A DNA stretch of 64,000 bases from NCBI GenBank assembly GCA_964017065.1, contig OZ024784.1, positions 8,971,152-9,035,151 of the forward strand, written 5' to 3'. Position numbers and translations under genes: made by a program. The first letter of the stretch is position 1; every line of letters begins with the position of its first letter. The notes below the pieces were generated by a model that saw nothing but the letters and a program-made list of their open reading frames with translations, was not told where the DNA came from and searched no databases. The stretch is from Haliclona indistincta (lineage: Eukaryota > Porifera > Demospongiae > Haplosclerida > Chalinidae). This document shows, in pieces, positions 36,404 to 45,491 of this stretch.

Positions 36404-36522
36404 TCTTAGCCGAAAAACCACGTGTGGTTTCTCTAATTAGCGCGCATACAATGACGTCATCATTAACGCCCAATCAGATTTCGATATCTGCTCTGTGCTC
36501 CGTCACTCAAACAAGAAAAACC
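36404..36522. promoter_or_regulatory. MRPL30/E2F bidirectional promoter with CRE and CCAAT box
   Basis: A 119 bp gap between divergent starts. It contains a perfect palindromic CRE TGACGTCA (36452-36459) and, 10 bp on, CCAATCAG (36470-36477), a good NF-Y box. This pairing is common in animal bidirectional promoters. Binding is inferred from the words. Confidence 0.6.
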
Positions 36523-38002
36523 ATGTCAGATTCTGAAGACCGCCAAAGTCCTCCCGCCTTGTTGCCTGGAAGACACGAGAAGTCTCTGGGACTATTAACT
36601 ACAAAGTTTGTAGAGTTACTACAAGCGTCAGAGGGTGGAATTCTAGACTTGAAGAAGGTGGAATAAATTTGGTTAATAGTCTGAAAGTTGTGATTGCCAG
36701 TCTTTCAGGCTGCTGAAGTACTGGAAGTGAAGCAGAAGAGACGCATCTATGACATTACAAATGTATTAGAAGGAATCGGGTTAATTGAGAAAGAATCAAA
36801 GAACAGCATCAGATGGAAGTGAGTGTGCTTCATTCATAATTAACCTACCCAGTTTCTCTGTCTACAGAGGTGCATGTGACTCAGCTGATTCAACCGCTGT
36901 TCAGAAAGAACTGGATAAGCTGCGAGAGCTTCGAGAACAGCTCACACAACGTGAGGAGCAGCTTGAACAGCAGTGCTTGAAGGTCCGTCAATGTTTGAAG
37001 AACATCACAGAAGATCCTGTAACAAACAGATATCCTCAAAACGCTTTTGGTATTTGTGCGTAACTTTGCCCAGTCACACACTGTCTGCAATGTGTGTGTG
37101 GGTGTGGTGTGTGTTCGGTGGGTATCAGGAGTTTCTGTTGATCCTTGACTCATTCTCACTATGGCCTTTGTAACTTATGAAGACATCAGAAAATTGTCAC
37201 CATTTAAAGGTTTGTTTTTAAGTAGAGCTGTGTTATTTACATCCGCCATTTTCATTAGGTCTTTCATATTCTCAAACAGGTTCTACAGTATTGGCAGTAC
37301 AAGCTCCACCAGGCACTCAACTATCAGTTGAATCTCCAAACACAGTGAGCATAGCTAGCCATTTCAGCATAAGGGTGTGGATACATAAGCACAATAATTA
37401 TTGCACTTAAAATCTGTATTACATGTTGTATGTGCTTCGTTTGTTTCCGTGTCTGTATCAGGAAAGTGGTGACGACGCATATCGGCTAAAGTTAAAGAGT
37501 CACCATGGTCCCATCAATGTTCTCCTGGTACAAGACGATGATTCATCTCCACCGCCAGCCAAACAGCCTCATCTAGACACAGCCACACAGTCTCAAACCA
37601 CCACTTCATCATCACAAACTGGGTCTTCTGAGAAGCTTGGAGAAGACACCAGCTCTCTACAGACAGTCTCAGAGGAGCCTATTCCTGACCAGTCAAGGGA
37701 TGAAGATAAGATGGAGACTTCAGAGCAGGAAATAGCTACTACTGAAGGTGGTAACACTGTAAAGACTATGTGATCCATTGTCCTGTTCTAATGCAGGTGA
37801 CGATTGTGACTCGAGTGCAATAAAGAAGATGATTGCTTCACATGGTAGCTATTTTATCCTTGCTCATTCTCTATATTTCTCATCTCTTTCAGGCAGTGCA
37901 CCAGTATTGTCCATATCTCCTGTACCAACTGACACAGACTATGTGTTCCATTTAGGAAACTCTGAAGGAGTTCTAGACTTGTATGATGTCAAAAATCCTT
38001 AA
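36523..38002 (+). CDS. E2F transcription factor, E2F4/5 type
   Basis: Cell-cycle transcription factor that binds DNA as a heterodimer with DP. It starts [20 protein letters not shown]. The winged-helix DNA-binding domain reads [39 protein letters not shown] and [20 protein letters not shown] with W (the [13 protein letters not shown] block is diagnostic). A leucine-rich dimerisation region follows ([20 protein letters not shown]), then a marked-box region ([19 protein letters not shown]), a Ser/Thr-rich linker, and the pocket-protein-binding/transactivation motif at the end ([20 protein letters not shown], 37938-37986). The order and the E2F4/5-like terminal motif argue for the repressor-type class; no cyclin A-binding region is seen. 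About eight exons. Divergent from MRPL30. Confidence 0.92.
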
Positions 38003-38448
38003 TTTCTAAAGGAGTTTGACAATTATTTTACTATTGTACATCATTCCTTTCTTCCACCAGTATACACCAACTATAATAATGTTGTTCCGTGTTTTCTTTG
38101 AAGTTGTTCTGAACGGATGAGAATATGCATAGTACCATAGAGTCAGCAATTTAAAAATTTTAGCTAATTACTTCTGCTTGTGCACATGCAACTCGTAATA
38201 GCAATAGATCTGATTGGTAGCTTTTGTGTAACACACTGGCAATTTGAACTCTGTCAGCATGGAGTCTGGTCTTCTAAATATTGCTTATAACACACTTGCC
38301 ATTCTTGCATTCCTAGCTACAATTTAATTATGTCCCAGGTTGAGTCGAGGTATATAAATTAATGTATGACATCTTCTGTAAGCAGACAGCTCCAATGAAT
38401 CTAATAATGTAGGTATTTGGCAAATGGTTATGCTACTACGTATTGCTA
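38003..38448. other. Intergenic stretch after E2F
   Basis: AT-rich DNA of about 450 bp after the E2F stop. I see no coding signature, no clear repeat arms and no RNA gene. Confidence 0.5.
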
Positions 38449-38703
38449 TCAGTTTTTACTGGTTTTTAACTGATTAAACAGGTTGCACAAAACCAACTGC
38501 TCAGGAGTCAGGAACCATTGATACTGATTTCCCACAATTAACAGTTCTTTTGCTTCAAATCTCTGCATGGGTACAATAAGTGAGACAATATTATTTGATA
38601 CACCTTGAAATTTACTGGACAAGATAGGCTTACAGTCACTACCATAGCACATGGAACAGATAGCTCCTTCTTTTGGACCTTTTCTAATAGCTATGAAATC
38701 CAT
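38449..38703 (-). CDS. Unrecognised 84-codon ORF (doubtful)
   Basis: Open frame MDFIAIRKGPKEGAICSMCY ending QLKTSKN-stop. Composition is protein-like (CxxC, hydrophobic LLIVGNQYQWF) but I recognise no family. It could be the 3' exon of the broken short-chain dehydrogenase-like sequence immediately upstream on the same strand, or chance. Confidence 0.2.
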   Translation of the reverse strand: MDFIAIRKGPKEGAICSMCYGSDCKPILSSKFQGVSNNIVSLIVPMQRFEAKELLIVGNQYQWFLTPEQLVLCNLFNQLKTSKN

Positions 38704-38724
38704 AATTATTTGGACTAGTTTAAA

Positions 38725-39075
38725 ACTTACGGAGAAGCAGAAAGTAAACAGCGAGAGTCTTGAAATCCCTTATCAGTGAGATTAGTTAAAACACCCCAGT
38801 CTTGCTGGCTGTGTCCGTAATGATGGGAAGAAACTCAAGTGTTATTAGTTAAAGCTAAACCATCTTAAATGTACAGGCACTATACAACTCACCTTTATGG
38901 TACACTGCTCACAGCAGCATTGTTAATGAGGGCGTGTAGTGGAAGTTTCCTCTTCTTGAATGCTACAGTAAAGTTTTTATTGGAGTGGAATGAGTCAGGT
39001 CTGGCATCATCCACTCAAGGGCAATAGACTTGCCTCTCGTCTCTTCTTTTAACTAAACTTAGCCTATAGTCAATA
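38725..39075 (-). pseudogene. Short-chain dehydrogenase (SDR) fragment, apparently broken
   Basis: On the minus strand, IALEWMMPDL (~39028-38999) then, one frame over, AFKKRKLPLHALINNAAVSS (~38970-38912) recall the SDR arrangement D-L-x-S then F-x-x-x-x-L-P-L-H-x-L-I-N-N-A-G found in retinol dehydrogenase/WWOX-type enzymes. A frameshift separates the two parts, and a stop (TAA) follows directly after SSVP, just before a GTGAGT. A further weak piece (GVLTNLTDKGFQDSR) lies at ~38790-38750. No N-terminal Gly-rich NAD motif is visible. Best read as a decayed gene fragment; identification rests on one motif. Confidence 0.4.
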
Positions 39076-39394
39076 CAACAATCTACACTTGGACAGAATC
39101 TCATAAGACCTGCCACACAAAACTACATGATCATGAGAAATATGCAAAAATTCACTGCCAATTTTTAACTTTATGACTATAATGCACTAGAATAATAATG
39201 GGCCTAAATATTTCGAGTTGCACTGACTCACAGCACAAGCTCATTTTCAGAACAACAAGCAATAATTGTCTTCATTCCCTTTCTTCCAGAGCCATTGCTG
39301 TCTCATATCCAATACCAGTTATTATGATGACTTTGCTGCTGAAATTGATTTCTCAAAGTAAAGTAAAAAGTTTTAATTAAAAAAAAACTAAAGT

Positions 39395-39692
39395 TTAGGG
39401 ATGACGTTTGCAAAAGTAAATGAACAAGGCTTGAAAAAGTAAAGGAACAAGATGGAATTTATGCTTGCAAAAGTAAAAGTCCTTACCTACTTCAGCGGTT
39501 TTCTGCGATGACCTGCAACAAATGCGGAATCCTCTTCCCATACCTTTTAAAACCGTCAATTTCTTCATCGGAGGCTGCGTCTTCCAAACACAGCTAGCTA
39601 CCTCTCCAAGCATTATCCCATCTTGTTCCATTCCTTTTTCAAGCCTTGTTCCAAGTTGTTCCTTTACTATTATTGCAAGCGTCATTCCTATA
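39395..39692. mobile_element. Foldback MITE with ~60-bp imperfect inverted arms
   Basis: The left arm GGGATGACGTTTGCAAAAGT...AACAAGGCTTGAAAAAGTAA (39398-39452) is matched in inverse by ACTATTATTGCAAGCGTCAT and TTTTTCAAGCCTTGTTCC (39625-39690). No coding sequence is credible. It probably transposed as a non-autonomous element. Confidence 0.6.
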
Positions 39693-40429
39693 CTGTTCAG
39701 GGTTTTCTATTTTACTTGTTCCCAGTCTGTTCCTGTTACTTTTTGATCACTATCAGTTTGAAATTATTAGCTGTATTCTATATGCTAGCTGTTTTTCATT
39801 TTTACAACTCTGTGACTACAACATTTTTACAACAACTTAGTAGTTTAGTAGATGAGAAGGTGCTGTACAGCCTCTTCAGAGAGTAAGGAGTGTGGTTTGT
39901 GTTTGAATGTTTAATCACAAAATAATTGTTCAATGAACTTATCATTGCCGATCGGCAATGATAATTATGTAGGGATGACAGCAAATAATCAAGTATGATG
40001 CACTATGAGTTGACATGATGGTTCCAACACGATAGTTCCTAGCACTGCAATTGCAAAAACTAGCTATACAGTAAACCACTGCCTTTACTACCTTCGGACT
40101 GTGTGCAGTACTGTACTGTGCACACTAAGTTTTAATAACTTTGGTAGCTATCGGACAGACTCAGTCGGTTCTTGCTGTCGGACGTGCATTGTCGTTCTTG
40201 CTGTCGTCTTGCAGAACTGTGAAATACGTTATTTACGGTAATTCGGAAACGGTCTGTACATTTTCAGTATAATTCCGTGTAATTAAGATTTTGCGTTATA
40301 CATCATGATTGTACTCAGGAGCGCATAATGAGCTCCTGTTGTACTTCAGGTACAGTATATCGCGTGTGATTATAAAATTAAGTGATGTGTGTGTTTGCTT
40401 TTGTCCTACAGGTTACTTGTACAAGATGA
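39693..40429. other. Intergenic stretch with little structure
   Basis: T-rich DNA. It includes the second copy of the dispersed palindromic repeat (39941-39990). Near 40140-40200, GTCGGACAGACTC-like words and a repeated TTCTTGCTGTCG are seen. The tract TTTTGTCCTACAG (~40398) looks like a splice acceptor, but no supported exon follows on the plus strand. Confidence 0.4.
39941..39990 (+). repeat. Dispersed palindromic repeat, copy 2
   Basis: ATCATTGCCGATCGGCAATGAT is a perfect 22-bp palindrome (39941-39962), followed by ATGTAGGGATGAC as in copy 1 at 6412; the remainder has diverged. Confidence 0.7.
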
Positions 40430-40439
40430 ATGGAAATAT

Positions 40440-42431
40440 GGAAGAATGAAAAACAAGTCAGTGATCATGAGTGCAACTGCGACAAAACCATTCCTCATCC
40501 TCATTGGGCGAAGAATCAAATCCCACACAAAAACAATAAAACCATCTCCAGCATCTCCCCCAAGTATAAACTCTCCTCACCATCCTCAAACTCTTCACCA
40601 CAATGGTTCTCGTTCTCAGCTACATCATCGATATCGCTCTCTGAGTTTTCTTCTTCAACATCATTCTTTCTATACGGGCATGCCTCATTCCGTGAGTTGT
40701 CTTTTTACTATGACTTGCCTTCTTATTCCCACTCTTCTTCTTTTGTGCATTTTTCTCTTCTCTTCTGCACACTCTTTCTTCTCTTCTTCATGGCTTTTTT
40801 CTCTTCCTCTGCTTCTCTCAGTTGTTCGAAAACTTCATCACTCATCAAGGCTTCACCAGAGAAACCTGTCTTCTTTGTTGTCGCTGTGGCTTTTTGTGTC
40901 TCTTGGCTTCATAGCATCAATGAACCACTTTCGCAATTCAGATCTTAGTGGGGTCTCCTCTATTGGTCTTAGTGGGGTCTCCTCTATTGGTCTTAGTGGG
41001 GGTCTCCTCTGTTGGTCTTAGTGGGGTCTCCTCTGTTGGTCTTAGTGGGGTCTCCTCTGTTGGTCTTAGTGGGGTCTCCTCTATTGGTCTTCCTTAAGAA
41101 CTGGTTGTTTTTGTAACAACAATGATGGAGTGATTTTCCACGTTGCTACTGCTACAATATTTAAGGAGAACAATCCTTTTTCACGAAATCCACCAATGAA
41201 GTGATTTGGTCTGAAGCTTGCATCCCATAGCTGTCCAACAAGCTTGGGCAGATCATCTTTTGAAATGTTTGCCGCTCGAGTGCTGTGGTTGTGCTACTGT
41301 AAGATGCCCTTCCACGCCTGTTACAGTGGACCATAATACCCCCACGTCTAATGGCTGTAAAACGTGGGTGGTGTTTGCTGGGAGTAGCATGAGAAGAACA
41401 CCACATGGTGTCATGGTCTGCTTTGTTCTACTAATTCTAAACTGATGTAAGAGAAGTAGCAATTGAAAAAAGCACTGGCCCACTTTTGAGTAAAATAATT
41501 ACTCGCTGATGGCAGGAACAATTTTTTGAACCAAGACTCATAATTTTCCTTTTCCGTCCACCCACTCTCACTAACTGAATATATAGCACCTGCTGCTCTA
41601 CCCTTAATTGGTCCATGAAGCGTACAAATGCTTTCCTTTGAACATCCTCTTTTGGTGAGGATACGACAAGACACAGTAGCGTTACACAGCCCTGTTTTAT
41701 CACATTCCACAAGCGATGCCGATTTTTACAAGCAGTGCCTCGATTCTTTCAAAGAATTGCTCCAAAGTTTCACGATTAGCCCCTTCAGCTCTCTTCTTCG
41801 AAAGACTCCGAGCCTTTCTCTCTACTAGCTGAGGCCACCGCTTTAAGAACCCCATCCACCAATCATAACCTGGCTTGATCTTGAAGGGATGAGACCTGGA
41901 GACACAATTCAGGTACTCCATCACTACACCGCCCACAATTTCCCAGTCTATTCCAAATCCAATTTCTTGCAGGACCTGCAATCATTATTAATTAGCATGT
42001 GAAACTGATATAACAGACAATATTTAAATTATTTTTGGTTATCTGGCAAGAGTATACAATTTCTTTCTCTTCTTCAGAGGTCAGAATCGTTGGTCTTTCA
42101 GCTCTTATTTTCACTTCTGGCGCATGTCTGTGCAAAGTAGCTACCAGAATACCATACACTCTTGAGCTCAAGTCCTTTTTCACCTTTTGGACAGCCGTTG
42201 TAAGCTGCATAGGCATCCACTAGGGCATTTTGTGCTTGCAAGCCTGTCAAGTTGTTTTAAATTGCCGCGCATGTGTTTGTTTACTTTTAAAACGGACTCA
42301 TTGAATCCTGTGGACTCATCATGGCTATTCCCATCTTTGCTCTCAACATGCGGTGCCGTTATCTCCACAAATCTTGGCGTGGATGATATCCTAAATCTAT
42401 TCTGCTGTGAGAGTGACAATCTGTTTAACAT
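40440..42431 (-). pseudogene. pogo/Tigger-type DDE transposase with C-terminal PHD finger, decayed
   Basis: Read on the minus strand in broken frames. The N-terminal HTH-like part (ERPTILTSEEEKEIVYSC, ~42110-42050) is followed by GYDWWMGFLKRWPQLVERKA and LSKKRAEGANRETLEQFFER (41870-41745), typical of CENP-B/pogo transposases. Next come NKTGLCNATVSC and KGRAAGAIYSVSESGWTEK-like pieces, and LLPANTTHVLQPLDVGVLWS (~41395-41330), the DDE_1 motif. The C-terminal part (MSDEVFEQLREAEEEKKAMK, ~40840) ends in FYCFCVGFDSSPNEDEEWFC with two more Cys (~40535-40465), a PHD-finger end. Frameshifts and missing segments make it non-functional. An 8-residue minisatellite interrupts the linker (40943-41092). 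Confidence 0.7.
40943..41092. repeat. 24-bp minisatellite within the transposase pseudogene
   Basis: TCTTAGTGGGGTCTCCTCTA followed by TTGG is repeated six to seven times. One unit has an extra G (GGGGGTCTCC near 40998). Read on the minus strand it gives the 8-residue unit RPTEETPL in the frame of the transposase linker, so it probably expanded within coding sequence. Confidence 0.85.
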
Positions 42432-44215
42432 TAAATTTCCTTAACTCTGTTTTTTATTCATATCTCGTAGTAAACCAAACTGACTGGGATTCCATTCTCA
42501 TTGATGATGATGACATTGATTCTGCTACGCAGAACTGGACCAATAAATTCATGGAGATCATGCATGCTTGCATTACCCAGCAAACTTTGTGTAAGCAGAG
42601 CAATGTCTCATGGCTGAACCTTAACATTGTTCGCCACATTAAGCAGTGGAACACTGCCTTTCAAGCAGCCAAGAGATCATCTAAACCCAACACTTTTGCT
42701 AAATATGAGAAACTTTGAAACAAAGTTGTTAAATTGCTGTGATCTTAAAAAAAGAATTCTATGGTCGTATCAATCTGGCTGACAAGAAACGGTTCTGGAA
42801 AACTATTAAATTTTTCAGTAAAAAACAAAGATCTGTTCCAGAATTGCATCATTTGGGCAAATCTGCCAAGACTAGTGTGACCAAAGCTGAAATGCTCAAT
42901 GCTTTCTTTGGTTCATGTTTTAACACTTCTACACTGCTTCTACACCACCTCTATCTACAAATGATGCTACCAACCTGGTTTATGAAATCTCTGAGGATCT
43001 ATTGTGTTCATCTAGTGAGATTCTGGGCCTCGTCAACACTCTTGATGCTCAGTGGACCTGATGGAATTTCTGTTAAAATGTTAAAAGCTACTGCTGCAAG
43101 TATTGCTCCCTCAATTGCCAAGCTATTAAACATCTCACACGCTTTCTTCAGTCTTGGTCAATTGTCCCTGTTCCAAAGTCTAAAAATCAGTTGAGTGCTG
43201 CTTCTAACTATAGACCTATTTCTCTGCTGTCAGTTGTGAGCAAATTGCTTGAACGCCATCTCCACCTTCTCCTTGTTGACTACCTTAAAGAAACCTGCCC
43301 TCCTTCTAATAAACAATAGGGATTCCAGCAAGGCAAGTCAACTACAACAGCTTTACTTCATGTCATCGACCAATGGTATAAATTGTTAGAAAGAGGGCGC
43401 GAAGTGTGTGCAGTTTTCTTTGACTTTTACAAAGCTTTTGACACCGTCCCACACGGACCGTTATTGGACAAGCTCCGCAGCTTTGGCATTGATTCCAACC
43501 TCATATCCTGGATTTATAGTTACCGTACTGTACGGAAACAGCATGTTGTCTGTGATGGAGTTTTGTCTGAAGATACATGACACGGCTAATTTTCATTTAT
43601 TAATTTGATTTATTTTTTTAGTATGCTCAATCTCTTTGCTGATCACATGTTACTTTTCAAACCAATAACCTCTGTCTCAGATTTTCACCACTTACAAGAT
43701 GACATCATATCTATCAAACATTTGACTGACAGTAGCTATTAAATTTTATCACTTAATGCAAAAGTGCAAGTCTCTAGAAAAGAGGCACCAGACAGCCTCT
43801 CTCTTTTAATCTTGGTGGTGATGTCTTGAAGCAAGTAGAAACTTTTAAATGTTTGGGTGTACTTATTTGATCGTCCCTGAGCTGGTCCCCACATGACGAA
43901 GCTGTCTGCACCAAGGCAAGAAAGCTGCTTGGTCTGGTCTACGGAAGATTTATGGTTTGTTGAATGTATGATTGAAACATTCATCCCCACCTCGAGTATG
44001 CAGCATCAATTTGGGCCCCAGAGATATGCCAAGCTTGGGGAATCCAAAAATTTGCCTTGCACATGGCATCTCGTGACTGGTCCGCTGACTTAATTACTGA
44101 GTTTGGCCTCCCATCTCTTGAGAGGAGAAGATACATGACACGGCTAATTTTCATTTATTATTTATTTATTTTTTTTGTTGTTTGTTTATTCTCTTTGGAT
44201 ACACACTAGAATTAG
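42432..44215 (+). pseudogene. Non-LTR retrotransposon (LINE) reverse transcriptase remnant
   Basis: Several broken frames on the plus strand follow LINE ORF2 order: an endonuclease-RT linker (KRFWKTIKFFSKKQ, ~42790), PISLLSVVSKLLERHLHLLL (RT motif 2, ~43215-43275), GFQQGKSTTTALLHVIDQW (~43321-43377), VCAVFFDFYKAFDTVPHGPL (RT motif 3 with F-x-K-A-F-D, ~43408-43460), LFADHMLLF in place of the usual Y-A-D-D (~43628), and a terminal HLEYAASIWAPE...LERRRYM (~43990-44140). Stops and frameshifts are present throughout. The segment GATACATGACACGGCTAATT plus TTCATTTATT occurs twice (43571 and 44132), so part of the end is duplicated or two copies are joined. Confidence 0.8.
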
Positions 44216-44669
44216 CTTAATTTGCTATTTTGTGTTTTTTTTGCTCATGCAAAAAACATAATAAAATTTAGTATTAATTTTTATAAATTATTACATGTAA
44301 TTTATCAATAACCAAAATCAGCAAATAACTGTCTCTGCTACATAATACATATTGTAATGTTTGTCTAAGTTTGGGAGATAGCAGCGTTCATAAAAGAAGA
44401 CGAAATTTCACTAGCTAACTAGTTTGGAGGAGTGGCTGGTCGGGTCGACATTTTTAAATTTTATACGTGAAGGACTGCGTAACCATAGATGATACAGTGC
44501 AACCAACTTTCGAACACGTCACGAATTCCAGAGAAGCGGCAGAGCAGTCACTCACAAAATCCAGTTAGTAGTTACAAGTTTACCACCACGCACGCCGCCT
44601 TCGCTGTTTTACTACAAAAACCGTCCGAAACTACATTATGCCGTCCAAAAATCGATCTACTCCACCGTC
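44216..44669. other. Upstream region of the EF-hand gene
   Basis: AT-rich to ~44350, then more mixed. No gene is supported. It is likely promoter/5' UTR of the gene starting at 44759. Confidence 0.4.
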
Positions 44670-44733
44670 TAGGTGTCATACAGTTTAGGTGTCGAACAGT
44701 TTAGGTGTCGAACAGTTTAGGTGTCGAACAAAT
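44670..44733 (+). repeat. Four 16-bp tandem repeats just upstream of the EF-hand gene
   Basis: Units of TAGGTGTCGAACAGTT: TAGGTGTCATACAGTT (44670), two exact copies (44686, 44702) and TAGGTGTCGAACAAAT (44718). The array ends 25 bp before the ATG, so it lies in the promoter or 5' UTR. Confidence 0.9.
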
Positions 44734-44758
44734 TTTTTGCCGCACTTTAAGTATCGCC

Positions 44759-45247
44759 ATGTCTAAAGATTCTATTCGAGAGAGGTGTAAGGCCACGTTT
44801 GCCATGCTTGATGTCAACAATGATGGCCATATTACCATAGAAGACTATGAGCTGTTAGTCAAGCGATTCAAAGAAGAAGACAACTGGAGTGATGAAGTTG
44901 CAGATGCTTTCAAGAATAAACTGCTTGTGAGTGTTGCAAAGTTAGGTTTTAAACCAGACACTAGTTGGAACTTGGAGCAGTACAAAGACATGGTAGTGTC
45001 TATGGCAGACAAGCCCGAGGTGCAGGAAGCATTCAAAGAGATGCTCAAGACCTACTTTGATGCATTTGATTCTGACAAGAATGGCTATCTGAGTCCTGAT
45101 GAATGGCAGCGTATGATGAAGTTGCTTCAATACTCGGAACCTGAAAAACATGCCTTTGATCTTGTCGATATAAACAAAGATGGCCAGATTTCATTGGAAG
45201 AATACCTGGCAATCAACATGGAATATTGGTTGACAGGAGAGAACTAA
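44759..45247 (+). CDS. EF-hand calcium-binding protein (sarcoplasmic calcium-binding protein/calexcitin-like)
   Basis: A single-exon protein of 162 aa. Canonical EF-hand loops: DVNNDGHITIED (residues ~17-28), DSDKNGYLSPDE (~105-116) and DINKDGQISLEE (~139-150); the second hand is degenerate (~63-75, KPDTSWNLEQYKD). Spacing and length (~160-180 aa, two pairs of hands with hand 2 lost) match the invertebrate sarcoplasmic calcium-binding protein/calexcitin group, which buffer or sense cytosolic Ca2+. Start at 44759 (MSKDSIRERCKATFAMLD); an in-frame ATG at 44705 lies inside the upstream tandem repeats and is less likely. Intronless, just downstream of decayed mobile DNA. Confidence 0.88.
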   Translation: MSKDSIRERCKATFAMLDVNNDGHITIEDYELLVKRFKEEDNWSDEVADAFKNKLLVSVAKLGFKPDTSWNLEQYKDMVVSMADKPEVQEAFKEMLKTYFDAFDSDKNGYLSPDEWQRMMKLLQYSEPEKHAFDLVDINKDGQISLEEYLAINMEYWLTGEN

Positions 45248-45491
45248 TAACTATGGTACCAAAGACATGTTGGACATATCCAAATACCAAAGCTGCTGCA
45301 TTGTTTAATTGTCTAGTAGTAAACTGTAGCCTTTATTGTTAACAGCATTGTTGTCTATTATGAACAAAATATTAAACACTGACATAACACTTTGCTACAC
45401 TACAGTTACAAAGGCTTAGATGAATAATAGCAGGGCTCTGTAGTCACGTCTTGCATAGACTAAAAAGTAACCAATAATTGTACCAAGGTAG

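Noticed and set aside
40389..41021. 210-codon plus-strand ORF rich in Ser/Leu
   Set aside because: It is the complement of the Lys/Glu-rich tail and minisatellite of the transposase pseudogene.
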